Shown here: piece after piece, positions 44,151-53,378 of the stretch
Position numbering within the stretch: the stretch's first letter is position 1
Layout of the letters: the number at the start of each line of letters is the position of its first letter
DNA from: Ramlibacter alkalitolerans
GTDB lineage: Bacteria; Pseudomonadota; Gammaproteobacteria; Burkholderiales; Burkholderiaceae_C
Direction of reading: 5' to 3'
Length of the DNA stretch: 64,000 bases
Assembly: GCF_016722765.1 (NCBI RefSeq)
Contig: NZ_JAEQND010000009.1
Coordinates: forward strand, 165,001-229,000
The notes under the pieces: generated by a model
The model's input: the letters and a program-made list of their open reading frames with translations, nothing else
Told to the model about the DNA's origin: nothing
Database searches by the model: none
Program-made: the position numbers and the translations under genes

Positions 44151-44959
44151 TGCAGTGCTCCCGCCGCGGCCGTGATGCGCGCGCCGAACAGGTAGGAGTC
44201 CATCGAGAGCACGCCGTAGGTGATGCCGCCTTGCAGCGTCTCGACCTCGCTGTCCCGGGCCGCCGCGCCCGCCGCCACCAGCAGCGGCAGGAAATGCTCC
44301 GGCGTCGGATGGGCGCGCTGGGCGTGCGGCGCGATCTCCAGCGCCTCGACCAGCCGCGTGTCGTCGCGCGCCTCCACGGCCTCGCGCACCCAGTCGGCGA
44401 ACTCGCGGGCGTACTGCGCCTCGTGGCCGTCGCCGGACAGGCGGAACTCGTAGAGGTTGTGCGTCATCGAGCCGGAGCCCACGATCAGCACGCCCTCGTC
44501 GCGCAGCGGCGCGAGCGCCTCACCGAGCGCATAGGCCTGCCGGGCGCTCAGCGTGGCGGGCAGGGAGACCTGGAACACCGGCACGTCGGCGCCGGGGTAG
44601 AGGAAGCGGATCGGCACCCAGGCGCCATGGTCCAGGCCCTGCCGTGCATCCGCTTCGGCATGCCAGCCGGCGGCGCGCAGCACCTCGATCGCGCGGGCGG
44701 CCAGTGGCGGGTGGCCGGGGGCGGGGTACTGGATGCGGTACAGCGCGCGGTCGAAGCCGCCGAAGTCGTGCACCGTCTGCGGCGCAGCCGTGGTGGCCAC
44801 GCGCACGCCGGCCGTGATCCAGTGCGGCGAGACGACCAGCACGGCCTTGGGCCGCGGCAGCGCTTCCCCGGCGGTGACGAGCTGCGGGCCGAGACGGCCC
44901 GGCTCGAGCGCGAAGGTCGGGGCGCCGTGCGAGATGAAGAGGACGGGGGTGCGTTGCAT
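44147..44959 (-). CDS. LigB/DODA-type extradiol dioxygenase
   Basis: A 270-residue member of the class III extradiol dioxygenase family related to plant DOPA dioxygenase and E. coli YgiD. The N-terminal FISHGAPTFALEP has the first metal-binding His, SPHWITAG the second, and GSGSMTHNLYEF a third His region. The family opens catecholic rings with Fe(II) or Zn(II). ATG 44959 (MQRTPVLFISHG) is preferred; an ATG twelve codons upstream lacks family support. It heads three overlapping genes with the YpfH-like esterase. A catechol substrate is likely in general but not identified. Confidence 0.88.
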   Translation of the reverse strand: MQRTPVLFISHGAPTFALEPGRLGPQLVTAGEALPRPKAVLVVSPHWITAGVRVATTAAPQTVHDFGGFDRALYRIQYPAPGHPPLAARAIEVLRAAGWHAEADARQGLDHGAWVPIRFLYPGADVPVFQVSLPATLSARQAYALGEALAPLRDEGVLIVGSGSMTHNLYEFRLSGDGHEAQYAREFADWVREAVEARDDTRLVEALEIAPHAQRAHPTPEHFLPLLVAAGAAARDSEVETLQGGITYGVLSMDSYLFGARITAAAGALH

Positions 44960-45076
44960 GGAGAAATCCTTCGGATCGACCGCCTTCGCGGCCACCCTCC
45001 CAATCTAGGGCCACGGAGTGGCGATTGAAACAGGCCCGCGGCGAATGCCCTTTTGCGCCGCCAGCAACAATCGGCC

Positions 45077-46471
45077 TCAGTCCTGGCCGGGCGGCCCAGC
45101 GAGTTGCCGCAGCAGCGACCAGGCGACGCCGCCGAGCAGCAGCACGCCGGCGCCAAGGACGAGCCACAGGCCGGCCGTTTTACCGTCCACGCCGCGCGGC
45201 AGCCAGCCCGTCCACCAGGACGCCTCGGCAGCAGGGGCGCTCTCGACAGCGACGATCCGGGCCAGCGGAAGGTCCGCCATGCGCGTCGACGTCGTGGCGC
45301 TCAGCGTCGCCAGGGGCAGGGCGCCGGGCGGGGTCGCCGTGCGTCCCGCGGCGAGCCGGTAAGGGCCGGCGGCACCGGCCACGAACACCAGCTCCCGCGG
45401 CTCGAACCGCACCTGCGCGGTGAGGGGCAGTCCCTGCAGCCGCGTGCCGTGCGTGGCCTCGATGCGCAGCCAGCGCACCGAAGGCTGCGCCAGCTCCAGC
45501 GGCGGGTTGCTGCTTTCATCGGCGCCGGCGCCGATGCGGTAGACGACCGTGTCGGCCAGCAGCCGCCACGGATCCGAGGGCTGCTTGCGCCCCAGCACCC
45601 GCACCGGCACGAGCGTGGCCGGCTGCGTCGTCGCAAGCTGCAGCCCGCGCAGCGGCGTGGCGAAATCGAGCGACCACTCCAGGGCCGCGGCACCGTCCGC
45701 CACCGGCGCGCCCAGGGTCAGCGCCGGCAGCACCGGCTCCGGCCGGCTGGCCGCCAGCAGTCCGGTCACTGCATCGACCACCACGCCCGCCTGCCCCGAC
45801 CAGTCCAGGCGCAGGTAGCGGTCCTGCAGCGAGACCGGCGCGGCCAGTTCGAGCCGGTCGTTGGCCGGCGCACCGGCGCCCTCGAAGCGGAAGAGGCGGC
45901 CCTGCACGGCCAGCGGCGTCCAGCGGGCCAGATCGGGGCTGGTCTGCGCCGTGAAGTGCACGGGCGTGTTGGCAGGCAGGTGCGCGCGCAGGACCAGCGC
46001 GCTGACGGGCTCCTTCTGCGCGCGCGTGTCGAACAGGGCCGCATCGAGGCGCCGCGCCGCGGACTGCGCTTCGCTCGGGGGCCTGGCCAGGTCGACCCAG
46101 ACCGACTGCTGCGCGCCCTTGCGCTCGATGCGCATCTGCAAGGCGCCGGGAAGCGGCGGCGGGCCCCCGTCGACGGCGTAGAGCGGTAGCGCGGCAAAGA
46201 GTTGCGTCTGCGCGCGGGCCGCTGCGGGCGGCAGGGCCGGCGCGGAGAACGCGAAGGCAACGGGCTGGCCCTGGCCATCGAACACGCGCAGGTCGGCCAG
46301 CTCGGGCGACTGCAGGCGGCCCAGTGCTTCAGCGGGCACAGCCACGCGCACCAAGCCCGTGTGGCCTGAGGTGTCCAGCGTGGCACGCCAGGCGAAGTCG
46401 CCCGGGCCCGGATCCGCCGCCGCCAGGGCGGCCGCACAGAAGGCGCCAGCGAAGAGGGCAGACCCTTTCAT
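45077..46471 (-). CDS. DUF3999-type exported protein
   Basis: A 464-residue protein with a signal peptide (MKGSALFAGAFCAAALAAA) and a C-terminal membrane helix at about residues 431-452 (AGLWLVLGAGVLLLGGVAWSLL). The part between is beta-rich and periplasmic, with RVAVPAEALGRLQSPELADLRVFDGQGQPVAFAF near the start and VRWLRIEATHGTRLQGLPLTAQVRFEPRELVFVA near the end. I match it to DUF3999, which is usually encoded beside DUF2339, as here (ATGA overlap at 46468-46471). The pair probably acts at the envelope; function unknown. Confidence 0.75.
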   Translation of the reverse strand: MKGSALFAGAFCAAALAAADPGPGDFAWRATLDTSGHTGLVRVAVPAEALGRLQSPELADLRVFDGQGQPVAFAFSAPALPPAAARAQTQLFAALPLYAVDGGPPPLPGALQMRIERKGAQQSVWVDLARPPSEAQSAARRLDAALFDTRAQKEPVSALVLRAHLPANTPVHFTAQTSPDLARWTPLAVQGRLFRFEGAGAPANDRLELAAPVSLQDRYLRLDWSGQAGVVVDAVTGLLAASRPEPVLPALTLGAPVADGAAALEWSLDFATPLRGLQLATTQPATLVPVRVLGRKQPSDPWRLLADTVVYRIGAGADESSNPPLELAQPSVRWLRIEATHGTRLQGLPLTAQVRFEPRELVFVAGAAGPYRLAAGRTATPPGALPLATLSATTSTRMADLPLARIVAVESAPAAEASWWTGWLPRGVDGKTAGLWLVLGAGVLLLGGVAWSLLRQLAGPPGQD

Positions 46472-49290
46472 GGCGCCACGCCCTCCAGCGATCCTTCGGC
46501 CGCCAGGCCCTTGCGCCCCGGTGCCGGCGGCAGCGGCGCGAACCAGCCCACCACCAGCATCAGCAGGCCGACGGCGATGAAGACCACGATGCGCTCGGAG
46601 CCGCCGCGGTTGGACAGGTCCACCACGAACAGCTTCAGCACCGTGAGCCCCAGCAGGCCCGCACCGAGCATCCACGGCAGGCGCAGCGCCCTGCGATGCG
46701 CGGCCACCATCAGTACCAGTGCGATCACGGTCCACAGGATCGAATAGCCCGCCTGCACCAGGAAGGACGAGGACAGGCTGTGCGCGTCCCACGCCACGCC
46801 GGCGTAGTGGTGCGCGATGCGCAGCCACACGGTGTTGATCGCGACGAAGCCGACGCCCGCCAGCACTGCGCCGGGCACGGGGCCCCGCATCGCGGCCGGC
46901 AAGTGCAGGGCGCTGGCGCGCAGCATCAGCAGCCAGCGGGCGCACACCGCCAGCGCGAGGGCGACGGCGAGGTCGGTCGGATTGAGCAGCGGCAGGTAGG
47001 GCAGCGGCCGCGTTTCGCCGCTGGAGGACACCGCGACCAGCAGGGCGCCGACCGTGAGCCCCGCTGCGACCGGCGCGGCGGCGCGCCAGGCGTAGGCCGC
47101 GATGAAGCGGTCCAGCGGCCAGTGGGCCGAGGCGCGCACCCGCAGCGGCCGGCGGCAGGCCGCCACCAGCGCCAGCAGGACCACCGAAGCGGCGACGAGC
47201 AGGATCACGCTGGCCCAGGCCGTGCGCCACAGCTGCGCCTGGCCGACCGCGAACACCAGCAGGTTGCCCGCCAGCAGGACGAGCAGCCAGACGCCGCCGG
47301 CGTGCTGCCACGGCCACAATGCGCGCGGCGCAGCGTCGTCGATGCGCCGCAGGCAGGCCAGGTGCGCTGCGACCACCATCGGCCACACCAGCCAGCCGGC
47401 GCCCTGGAAGACATGGTCCAGGGTCGCCATCCCGCCCAGCGCGACCAGCAGCATCAGCGGCAGGTTCAGCCACGCCGGCGTGGCGGCCACCCGCCAGGGC
47501 GTGCGCCGCGTCGGCCACGCCAGCTGGTGCAGCGCATACGCACTGAGCACCCAGGCCGCCAGCTGCAGCAGGCCCTGCTGCGGGCCCGCGGACAGCGGCC
47601 GCAGCCACGCGGGCACGGGCTCCAGGAGGCGGTCGATCTCGAAGCCGAGCGCGGCCTGCCACCACAGGAAGCCGATCCAGAACAGCACCGGCGACAGCTT
47701 CGCCTCCAAGCCGGTGAACTGGCGTTCCATCGCAGTGCCTGGGCCTTGCGGCGCCGCATCGCGCGACCACCAGGCGATCGCGAAGGCCGCGCCCGCCAGC
47801 ATCGTCGCGCCGAGGAAAGCGGGATTCGCGATCGGCCAGGCCGCTTCGATGCCGTGCCGGCCGTCCAGGAACAGCAGCGCCGCGAGGACCTGCAATGCGA
47901 GCGCGAAGGCGCGTGCCAGCCAGCGCTGCTGGCGCCTGGCCATCCAGTACACGCCGGCGCCCTCGACGGCCCAGACCGCGGAAGTCCAGCGGCCATCGAC
48001 GGCCAGCGGCACGGCGAGCGTGAGGAAGCCGAGCGCAAGGGCGACGAAGCATTCGGCGAGCCAGCGGTTCACCGTCGGATCGCCGCGCCCGCGGCGCAGC
48101 AGCCACCAGCCCAGCGCCACGTACAGGCCCCCCAGCGCGAGCGCGGAGAACGCCATCGCATAAGGCATGTCCCTGACCAGGCCGGCCTGCAGCCCGAAAG
48201 CCACGATCGGCGTGCCGAACACGAGCGTCGCATCGACGGCCTTGCGCGCGGCCTGCCCGTGCCGCAGCGCGTAGAACAGGCTGGCCAGCAGGTACAGCGC
48301 GAAGAAGGCGAGCAGGAAAGGCCCGGTGCTGCCGAAGTCACGCGGCTGGTAGCGCAGCACGCCCCACAGCGTCGCGATGCCGAAGGTGGCGAAGAAGCCG
48401 AGCAGGTTCAACGCCCGCCACGCGCGCAACCACGCGATCACCGCGATGGCGGCCCCGAGCAGCACGTAGTAGCCGAACAGGCCGACATGGCTGCCCTGGC
48501 CGGTGGACACCAGCACCGGCGCGGCAAAACCGCCGGCAAAGGCGATGAAGGCGAGCGCCTGCGCATCCAGCGCCAGCGCGATGACGGCGCCGAACAGGCA
48601 GACCAGCCCGAGCAGCACGAAGGCGGCGCCGGCCGGCAGAAACTGGTACAGCCGGAATGCGGCGAACACGGTCAGGTAGAGCACACCGATGCCCGCGCCC
48701 TGCAGCGTGGTGGCGTAGCCGAGGCGATCGGGCCTGCGGCTGCGCAGGCGCAGTCCGAGCACGAACAGGGCGATGCCTGCGGCACCGATGGCGGCCAGTC
48801 GCAGTTCGGGCGGCAGCAGCGCGTGTTCCACCGCGTATTTCGCCAGGAAGGCGAGCCCGATGAACAGCACGACCACGCCCATGCGGACGACGGTGTTGCC
48901 GCCCAGCAGCCAGTCGCGCGCACGCTGCACGAGCACGCTCACCAGATCGGGTTCGGCGCTCGTGCGCCCACGCGGCGGCGCCCCTGGCGCCTGCGCTTCG
49001 GACAGCGCAGCGGGCACGGTCGGGATCTCCAGCGGCTCCCGCTCGTGCGCCGGCTCGAGGCGCGAGGGCGCCGGCGCGACCGGTCGCGGCGCCGGCCGGG
49101 TGACCGCCGGCAGCGCGCCCTTCATCCGAAGCGCCAGCGCGCGTTCGATCTCGCCGCGCAGCGCCCGCCGCAGTGTCCAAGCTGCCAGCGCACCGAGCAC
49201 CGCGCCCGCGAAGACGTGGAACGCCCACTCCCCACCACCGCCCCACAGGGCTCCGAGCAACGCGCCCCACGCGGCTCCCCACATCACCAT
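46468..49290 (-). CDS. DUF2339-type polytopic membrane protein
   Basis: A 940-residue inner-membrane protein with more than 20 hydrophobic segments. A cytoplasmic Pro-rich stretch (residues about 55-120) separates the first helices from the rest, which begins at WLLGGNTVVRMGVVVLFIGLAFLAKYAVEH, a landmark of DUF2339. Repeated short helices follow to the C-terminus. No transport motif is obvious. The stop overlaps the start of the DUF3999 gene. The usual pairing of the two families suggests an envelope complex, perhaps in peptidoglycan or lipid handling, but no function is established. Confidence 0.8.
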   Translation of the reverse strand: MVMWGAAWGALLGALWGGGGEWAFHVFAGAVLGALAAWTLRRALRGEIERALALRMKGALPAVTRPAPRPVAPAPSRLEPAHEREPLEIPTVPAALSEAQAPGAPPRGRTSAEPDLVSVLVQRARDWLLGGNTVVRMGVVVLFIGLAFLAKYAVEHALLPPELRLAAIGAAGIALFVLGLRLRSRRPDRLGYATTLQGAGIGVLYLTVFAAFRLYQFLPAGAAFVLLGLVCLFGAVIALALDAQALAFIAFAGGFAAPVLVSTGQGSHVGLFGYYVLLGAAIAVIAWLRAWRALNLLGFFATFGIATLWGVLRYQPRDFGSTGPFLLAFFALYLLASLFYALRHGQAARKAVDATLVFGTPIVAFGLQAGLVRDMPYAMAFSALALGGLYVALGWWLLRRGRGDPTVNRWLAECFVALALGFLTLAVPLAVDGRWTSAVWAVEGAGVYWMARRQQRWLARAFALALQVLAALLFLDGRHGIEAAWPIANPAFLGATMLAGAAFAIAWWSRDAAPQGPGTAMERQFTGLEAKLSPVLFWIGFLWWQAALGFEIDRLLEPVPAWLRPLSAGPQQGLLQLAAWVLSAYALHQLAWPTRRTPWRVAATPAWLNLPLMLLVALGGMATLDHVFQGAGWLVWPMVVAAHLACLRRIDDAAPRALWPWQHAGGVWLLVLLAGNLLVFAVGQAQLWRTAWASVILLVAASVVLLALVAACRRPLRVRASAHWPLDRFIAAYAWRAAAPVAAGLTVGALLVAVSSSGETRPLPYLPLLNPTDLAVALALAVCARWLLMLRASALHLPAAMRGPVPGAVLAGVGFVAINTVWLRIAHHYAGVAWDAHSLSSSFLVQAGYSILWTVIALVLMVAAHRRALRLPWMLGAGLLGLTVLKLFVVDLSNRGGSERIVVFIAVGLLMLVVGWFAPLPPAPGRKGLAAEGSLEGVAP

Positions 49291-49393
49291 GCTGCAAACT
49301 CCGGTTCCGGCCTGCCGGGACTATGCCGGGGCCCGCCCCTTGTGCCGGGGCTTGTCGGGGCGAGTATAGGAAAGCGGTACCGGCGGAGGCGCC

Positions 49394-49414
49394 GTGCGCC
49401 GCCGGGCGGCGCAC
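49394..49414 (-). terminator. Hairpin downstream of xdhB
   Basis: GTGCGCCGCC-G-GGCGGCGCAC is a perfect 10-bp stem starting 15 bases beyond the xdhB stop codon, next to the palindrome TGACGCGCGTCA (49421-49432) that includes that stop. It has no T-run, so it may stabilise the 3' end or stop transcription only weakly. Confidence 0.4.
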
Positions 49415-49429
49415 CTGCCTTGACGCGCG

Positions 49430-51739
49430 TCAGCCGTGCAAGGCCTTCAGCACGTTCTCCGCAGTCGCCGGCGCGTCCAGCGCAACGCGCGCATGGCCGG
49501 TCGCGGCGGCCACCGCATCGCGCAGCGCCTCCCACACGCTGATCGCCAGCATGAAGGGCGGCTCGCCGACGGCCTTGCTGCCGCCGACGTTGTCCTCGCG
49601 ATTCGCCTCGGGCCACAGCGCGATGCGCAAGTGCGCCGGCACGTCGCCGGTGGCCGGGATCTTGTAGGTGCTGGGCGCGTGGGTGGCGAGCTGCCCCTGC
49701 GCGTCCCACACCAGCTGCTCGGTGGTGAGCCAGCCCATGCCCTGGATGAAGCCGCCCTCGATCTGGCCCATGTCGATCGCCGGATTGATCGAGTGGCCGA
49801 CGTCATGCAGGATGTCGACCTTCAGCACGCGGTTCTCGCCCGTCAGGGTGTCGATGGCGACCTCCGTGCAGGCGGCACCGTAGGCGAAGTAGTAGAACGG
49901 CCGACCGGTCAGCGTGTTCTTGTCGTAGTGGATCTTGGGCGTGCGGTAGAAGCCGTCGCTCCACAGCTGCACGCGCGAATGCCAGGCGTCGTCCACCAGC
50001 TGTTCCCAGGGCATGACTGCATCGGGCCCGCTCACCTGGCCGTGCGCGAAGATCACCTGCTCGGGCCGGCAGTTCTGCTTGTCGGCGACGTACTCCGCCA
50101 GGCGCTGGCGGATCTGGCGCGCGGCGAACTGCGCGGCGCGCCCATTGAGGTCGGTGCCGCTGGAGGCCGCCGTGGCGCTCGCGTTCGGGACCTTGCCGGT
50201 GTCGGTGGCGCTGATGCGCACCCGCTCGAAGGGCACGCCCAGTTCGTCCGCCACGAGCTGGCACACCTTGGTGTGCAGGCCCTGGCCCATCTCGGTGCCG
50301 CCGTGGTTCACCTGCACGCTGCCGTCGGTGTACACGTGCACCAGCGCGCCGGCCTGGTTGAAGAAGGTGGCCGTGAACGAGATGCCGAACTTCACCGGCG
50401 TGATCGCGATGCCGCGCCGGAGCACCGGGTGCGCCGCGTTCCACTGCGCGATCTCCGCACGCCGGCGCCGGTAGCCGGACTCCTGCTCGAGCCGCGCGAT
50501 CAGCGGCGCGAGGATGTTGTCTTCCACCGGCATGGCGTAGTGCGTGACGTTGCGCTCCTCGATGCCGTACAGGTTGGCCTTGCGCACGTCGAGCGGGTCC
50601 TGGCCCAGCACGCGGGCGATGTCGCCGAGGATGGCTTCGGTCACGATCATGCCCTGCGGCCCGCCGAAGCCGCGGAACGCCGTGTGGCTCTGCACGTTGG
50701 TGCGGCAGCGGTACGAGACGATCTCCACGTCCGAGAGGAAGTACGCGTTGTCGACGTGGAACACCGCGCGGTCGGCCACGGGGCCGCTCAGGTCCGCGCT
50801 CCAGCCGCAGTTGGCGGCCAGCACCAGCTTCAGGCCGAGGATGCGGCCGCTGTCGTCGAAGCCGACTTCGTAGTCGTAGGCGAAGGGGTGGCGCTTGCCG
50901 GTGACCAGGAAGTCGTCGTCGCGGTCCAGCCGCAGCTTCACGGGCCGACCCGTCTTGCGCGCCGCGAGTGCCGCCCACAACGCGATGTGGCCGGCCTGCG
51001 TTTCCTTGCCGCCGAAGCCGCCGCCCATGCGGCGGCAGTCGACGCGCACCGCACTGGCGGGCACGCCCAGCGCATGCGCGATCCAGTGCTGCACCTCCGC
51101 CGGGTGCTGCGTGCTGGAATGGATCATCCACTGGCCCTGTTCCAGCGGCAGCGCATAACCGACCTGGCCTTCGAGGTAGAAGTGCTCCTGGCCGCCGACA
51201 TCCAGCGTGCCGGCGAGCCGGTGCGGCGCGCGCGCGAGGCCCTGTTCCGGCTCGCCGCGGCGCACCGTCACCGGCGGCAGCACGAAGCTTTGCTGCTTCA
51301 CGGCCTCGCGCACGTCGATCAGCGCCGGCAGCGGCTCGATCCGGACCTTCACCTGGCGCGCGGCGCGGCGGGCCTGCATGACGGTCTCGGCGACGACGAC
51401 GCCGATCACCTGGCCCACGTATTCGACCGTGTCGCGGGCGAAGATCGGCTCGTCGTGCACGAAGGTGGCCAGGAAGGGATCGCCGGGGATGTCGCGCGCC
51501 AGGACCACGTCCCGCACGCCCTCCATCTGCAGCGCCTCGCTGGCGTCGACGGCGAGCAGGCGCCCGTGCGCCACCTTGGACAGGATCGGTGCCGCGTGCA
51601 GCGTCCCCTTCAGCTCGGGGATGTCGTCGACGTAGGTGGCCGCGCCCGCGACGTGCGCGCGGGCGCTCTCGTGGATGCGCGACTGGCCGATGGCGGGCTG
51701 GGCCGCCGCCCCGGTGACGAACTTCTCGGGCGCGTTCAT
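49430..51739 (-). CDS. xdhB: Xanthine dehydrogenase molybdopterin-binding subunit
   Basis: The 769-residue large subunit carries the molybdopterin active site that oxidises hypoxanthine to xanthine and urate. Landmarks are HESARAHVAGAATYVDDIPE, the EGQVGYALPLE region, RMGGGFGGKETQ (cofactor loop), FRGFGGPQGM with the substrate Arg and Phe, MGQGLHTKVCQ, and GEPPFMLAISVWEALRDA with the catalytic Glu near the C-terminus. The ATG 51739 overlaps the xdhA stop (ATGA at 51736-51739). The XdhC chaperone is encoded 25 kb away. It is a standard-length subunit. Confidence 0.95.
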   Translation of the reverse strand: MNAPEKFVTGAAAQPAIGQSRIHESARAHVAGAATYVDDIPELKGTLHAAPILSKVAHGRLLAVDASEALQMEGVRDVVLARDIPGDPFLATFVHDEPIFARDTVEYVGQVIGVVVAETVMQARRAARQVKVRIEPLPALIDVREAVKQQSFVLPPVTVRRGEPEQGLARAPHRLAGTLDVGGQEHFYLEGQVGYALPLEQGQWMIHSSTQHPAEVQHWIAHALGVPASAVRVDCRRMGGGFGGKETQAGHIALWAALAARKTGRPVKLRLDRDDDFLVTGKRHPFAYDYEVGFDDSGRILGLKLVLAANCGWSADLSGPVADRAVFHVDNAYFLSDVEIVSYRCRTNVQSHTAFRGFGGPQGMIVTEAILGDIARVLGQDPLDVRKANLYGIEERNVTHYAMPVEDNILAPLIARLEQESGYRRRRAEIAQWNAAHPVLRRGIAITPVKFGISFTATFFNQAGALVHVYTDGSVQVNHGGTEMGQGLHTKVCQLVADELGVPFERVRISATDTGKVPNASATAASSGTDLNGRAAQFAARQIRQRLAEYVADKQNCRPEQVIFAHGQVSGPDAVMPWEQLVDDAWHSRVQLWSDGFYRTPKIHYDKNTLTGRPFYYFAYGAACTEVAIDTLTGENRVLKVDILHDVGHSINPAIDMGQIEGGFIQGMGWLTTEQLVWDAQGQLATHAPSTYKIPATGDVPAHLRIALWPEANREDNVGGSKAVGEPPFMLAISVWEALRDAVAAATGHARVALDAPATAENVLKALHG

Positions 51740-53247
51740 GGCAGGGCGGCCTCCGCCAGGCGGAAGCTTTCCAGGTTGACGTCGGCGTGCCCCTGCGTCT
51801 CGAGCCAGAACCGCTGGACCAGGTTGGCCAGCACCTCGGCGCGATAGGCGGCCGAGGCGCGCATGTCGCTGATCGGGCGGAACTCCGCGCCGAGTGCCGC
51901 GGCGGCGCGCCGCGCCGCCTGCGCCGTCCAGGGTTGGCCGCGCAAGGCGGCCTCGGCCTGCACGGCTCGCGCCGGCGTGGCCGCGACACCGCCGGCGCCG
52001 ATGCCGATCTCTTCGACCACACCGTCCCGCAGGCGCATGCGAATGGCCAGGCACACGGCGGAGATGTCGTCGTCGTAGCGCTTCGAGATCTTGTACGCGC
52101 GCAGGAACTCCTCCCCCTCTCCCGCCTGCGGGAGAGCGCCGGGGTGAGGGCTGCCTGTCCGCGGCACCTTGATCCAGCCGACCACCTCGTCGCCCGCCAG
52201 CACGTTCTGCCGATAGCCGGTGTAGAACTGCTCCAGCGGCAGCTCGCGCTCGCCGCGCACGCTGAGCAGCACCACGCGCGCTCCGAGCGCGATCAGCAGC
52301 GGCATGGAGTCGCCGATCGGCGAGCCGTTGGCCACGTTGCCGCCCAGGGTGCCGGCGTTGCGCACCGGCAGGCCGGCGAAGCGCTGGAAGAAGGCTGCGA
52401 GCTGCGGCCATTGCGCCGCCAGGGCCTCGGACGCGCTGGTCAGCGTGGCGGCGGCGCCGATGGTGAGGTGCTGCTCGTCGTGCGCGATGCGTTGCAGCTC
52501 CTGGACCTGCGTCACGTCGAGGACCTGCCCGAACTGCTGGTGCATCTTCGTGACCCACAGTCCCACGTCGGTGCAACCGGCGACCAGCTGCGCCTGCGGA
52601 TGCGCGGCGCGCAGCCGCAGCAGCTCGGGCAAGCCCAGCGGCGCCAGGTAGGCGCTCGCGCCGCGGACGCCTTCCGACGCGCGCTGCGCGTGCAGCGCTT
52701 CGAGCTGGCGCAGGATCGCCTGCTCGTCCTGTTCGATGCGCGGCAGCGCCGCCATGGATTGCGCCGCATCGAGGATGGGCCGGTAGCCCGTGCAGCGGCA
52801 GAGGTTGCCCGACAGCTCTTCCTGCGCCAGTTCGCGCGTGACGGTTGCGCCGCGCAGCACATGGTTCTGGTACATGCCGAACAGGCTCATCACGAAGCCG
52901 GGCGTGCAGAAGCCGCACTGCGAGCCGTGCGCCTGCACCATCGCCTCCTGCGCGGGGTGCAGGGCGCCGTCGGAGCCGGCGAGGTCCTCCACCGTCCACA
53001 GCGCCATGCCGTCGATCGAGTGGGCCAGCCGGATGCAGGCGTTGATGGCTCGGTACCTGAGCCTCCCCTGGTCCGGCTCGGCGATGACCACGGTGCAGGC
53101 GCCGCAGTCGCCTTCGCCGCAGCCTTCCTTGGTGCCGGTCGCGCCCAGGTCCTCGCGCAGCACCTGCAGCAGCGTGCGTTCGGGTGGTACATTGGTCAAG
53201 CTGACGAGTTCGCCCCGGCGGCTGAATCGGATCGTCCTGGATTCCAT
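51736..53247 (-). CDS. xdhA: Xanthine dehydrogenase FAD and 2Fe-2S subunit
   Basis: The 503-residue small subunit passes electrons from the molybdenum site via two 2Fe-2S clusters to FAD and NAD+. The first cluster is at Cys43, Cys48, Cys51 and Cys71; the second at Cys111, Cys114, Cys150 and Cys152 (NLCRCTGYRP). The FAD domain follows from about residue 195, with TLGGNVANGSPIGDS. Residues about 364-380 (GSPHPGALPQAGEGEEF) come from a family B repeat inserted in frame just before the usual LRAYKISKRYDDD. The short leader lacks a clear ribosome site. xdhB overlaps it. Confidence 0.95.
   Translation of the reverse strand: MESRTIRFSRRGELVSLTNVPPERTLLQVLREDLGATGTKEGCGEGDCGACTVVIAEPDQGRLRYRAINACIRLAHSIDGMALWTVEDLAGSDGALHPAQEAMVQAHGSQCGFCTPGFVMSLFGMYQNHVLRGATVTRELAQEELSGNLCRCTGYRPILDAAQSMAALPRIEQDEQAILRQLEALHAQRASEGVRGASAYLAPLGLPELLRLRAAHPQAQLVAGCTDVGLWVTKMHQQFGQVLDVTQVQELQRIAHDEQHLTIGAAATLTSASEALAAQWPQLAAFFQRFAGLPVRNAGTLGGNVANGSPIGDSMPLLIALGARVVLLSVRGERELPLEQFYTGYRQNVLAGDEVVGWIKVPRTGSPHPGALPQAGEGEEFLRAYKISKRYDDDISAVCLAIRMRLRDGVVEEIGIGAGGVAATPARAVQAEAALRGQPWTAQAARRAAAALGAEFRPISDMRASAAYRAEVLANLVQRFWLETQGHADVNLESFRLAEAALP
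52110..52150. repeat. Family B palindromic repeat inside xdhA
   Basis: CTCTCCCGCCTGCGGGAGAG forms the palindrome, with the adjoining CGCCGGGGTGAGGG. On the coding strand it reads CCTCACCCCGGCGCTCTCCC and so on, in the same frame as the copy inside uraD/allC (Pro-His-Pro). The xdhA frame stays open across it. Confidence 0.8.
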
Positions 53248-53378
53248 AATTGCACTGAGTATGGGTCAATTCCGGCTGCAGTTCTGACAGGATAGACCGC
53301 CGCCGGAACCGGCGTGGCCCGCGTGCCCTCGCAGCATCCCCCCTGGGCTGAAACCGCAATCACGTGGAGACAGGACGA

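Noticed and set aside
46324..49542. A 1,072-codon open frame opposite the DUF2339 gene
   Set aside because: It is Arg/Gln/His-rich with no motif; the minus strand encodes a membrane protein with coherent helices and a coupled partner.
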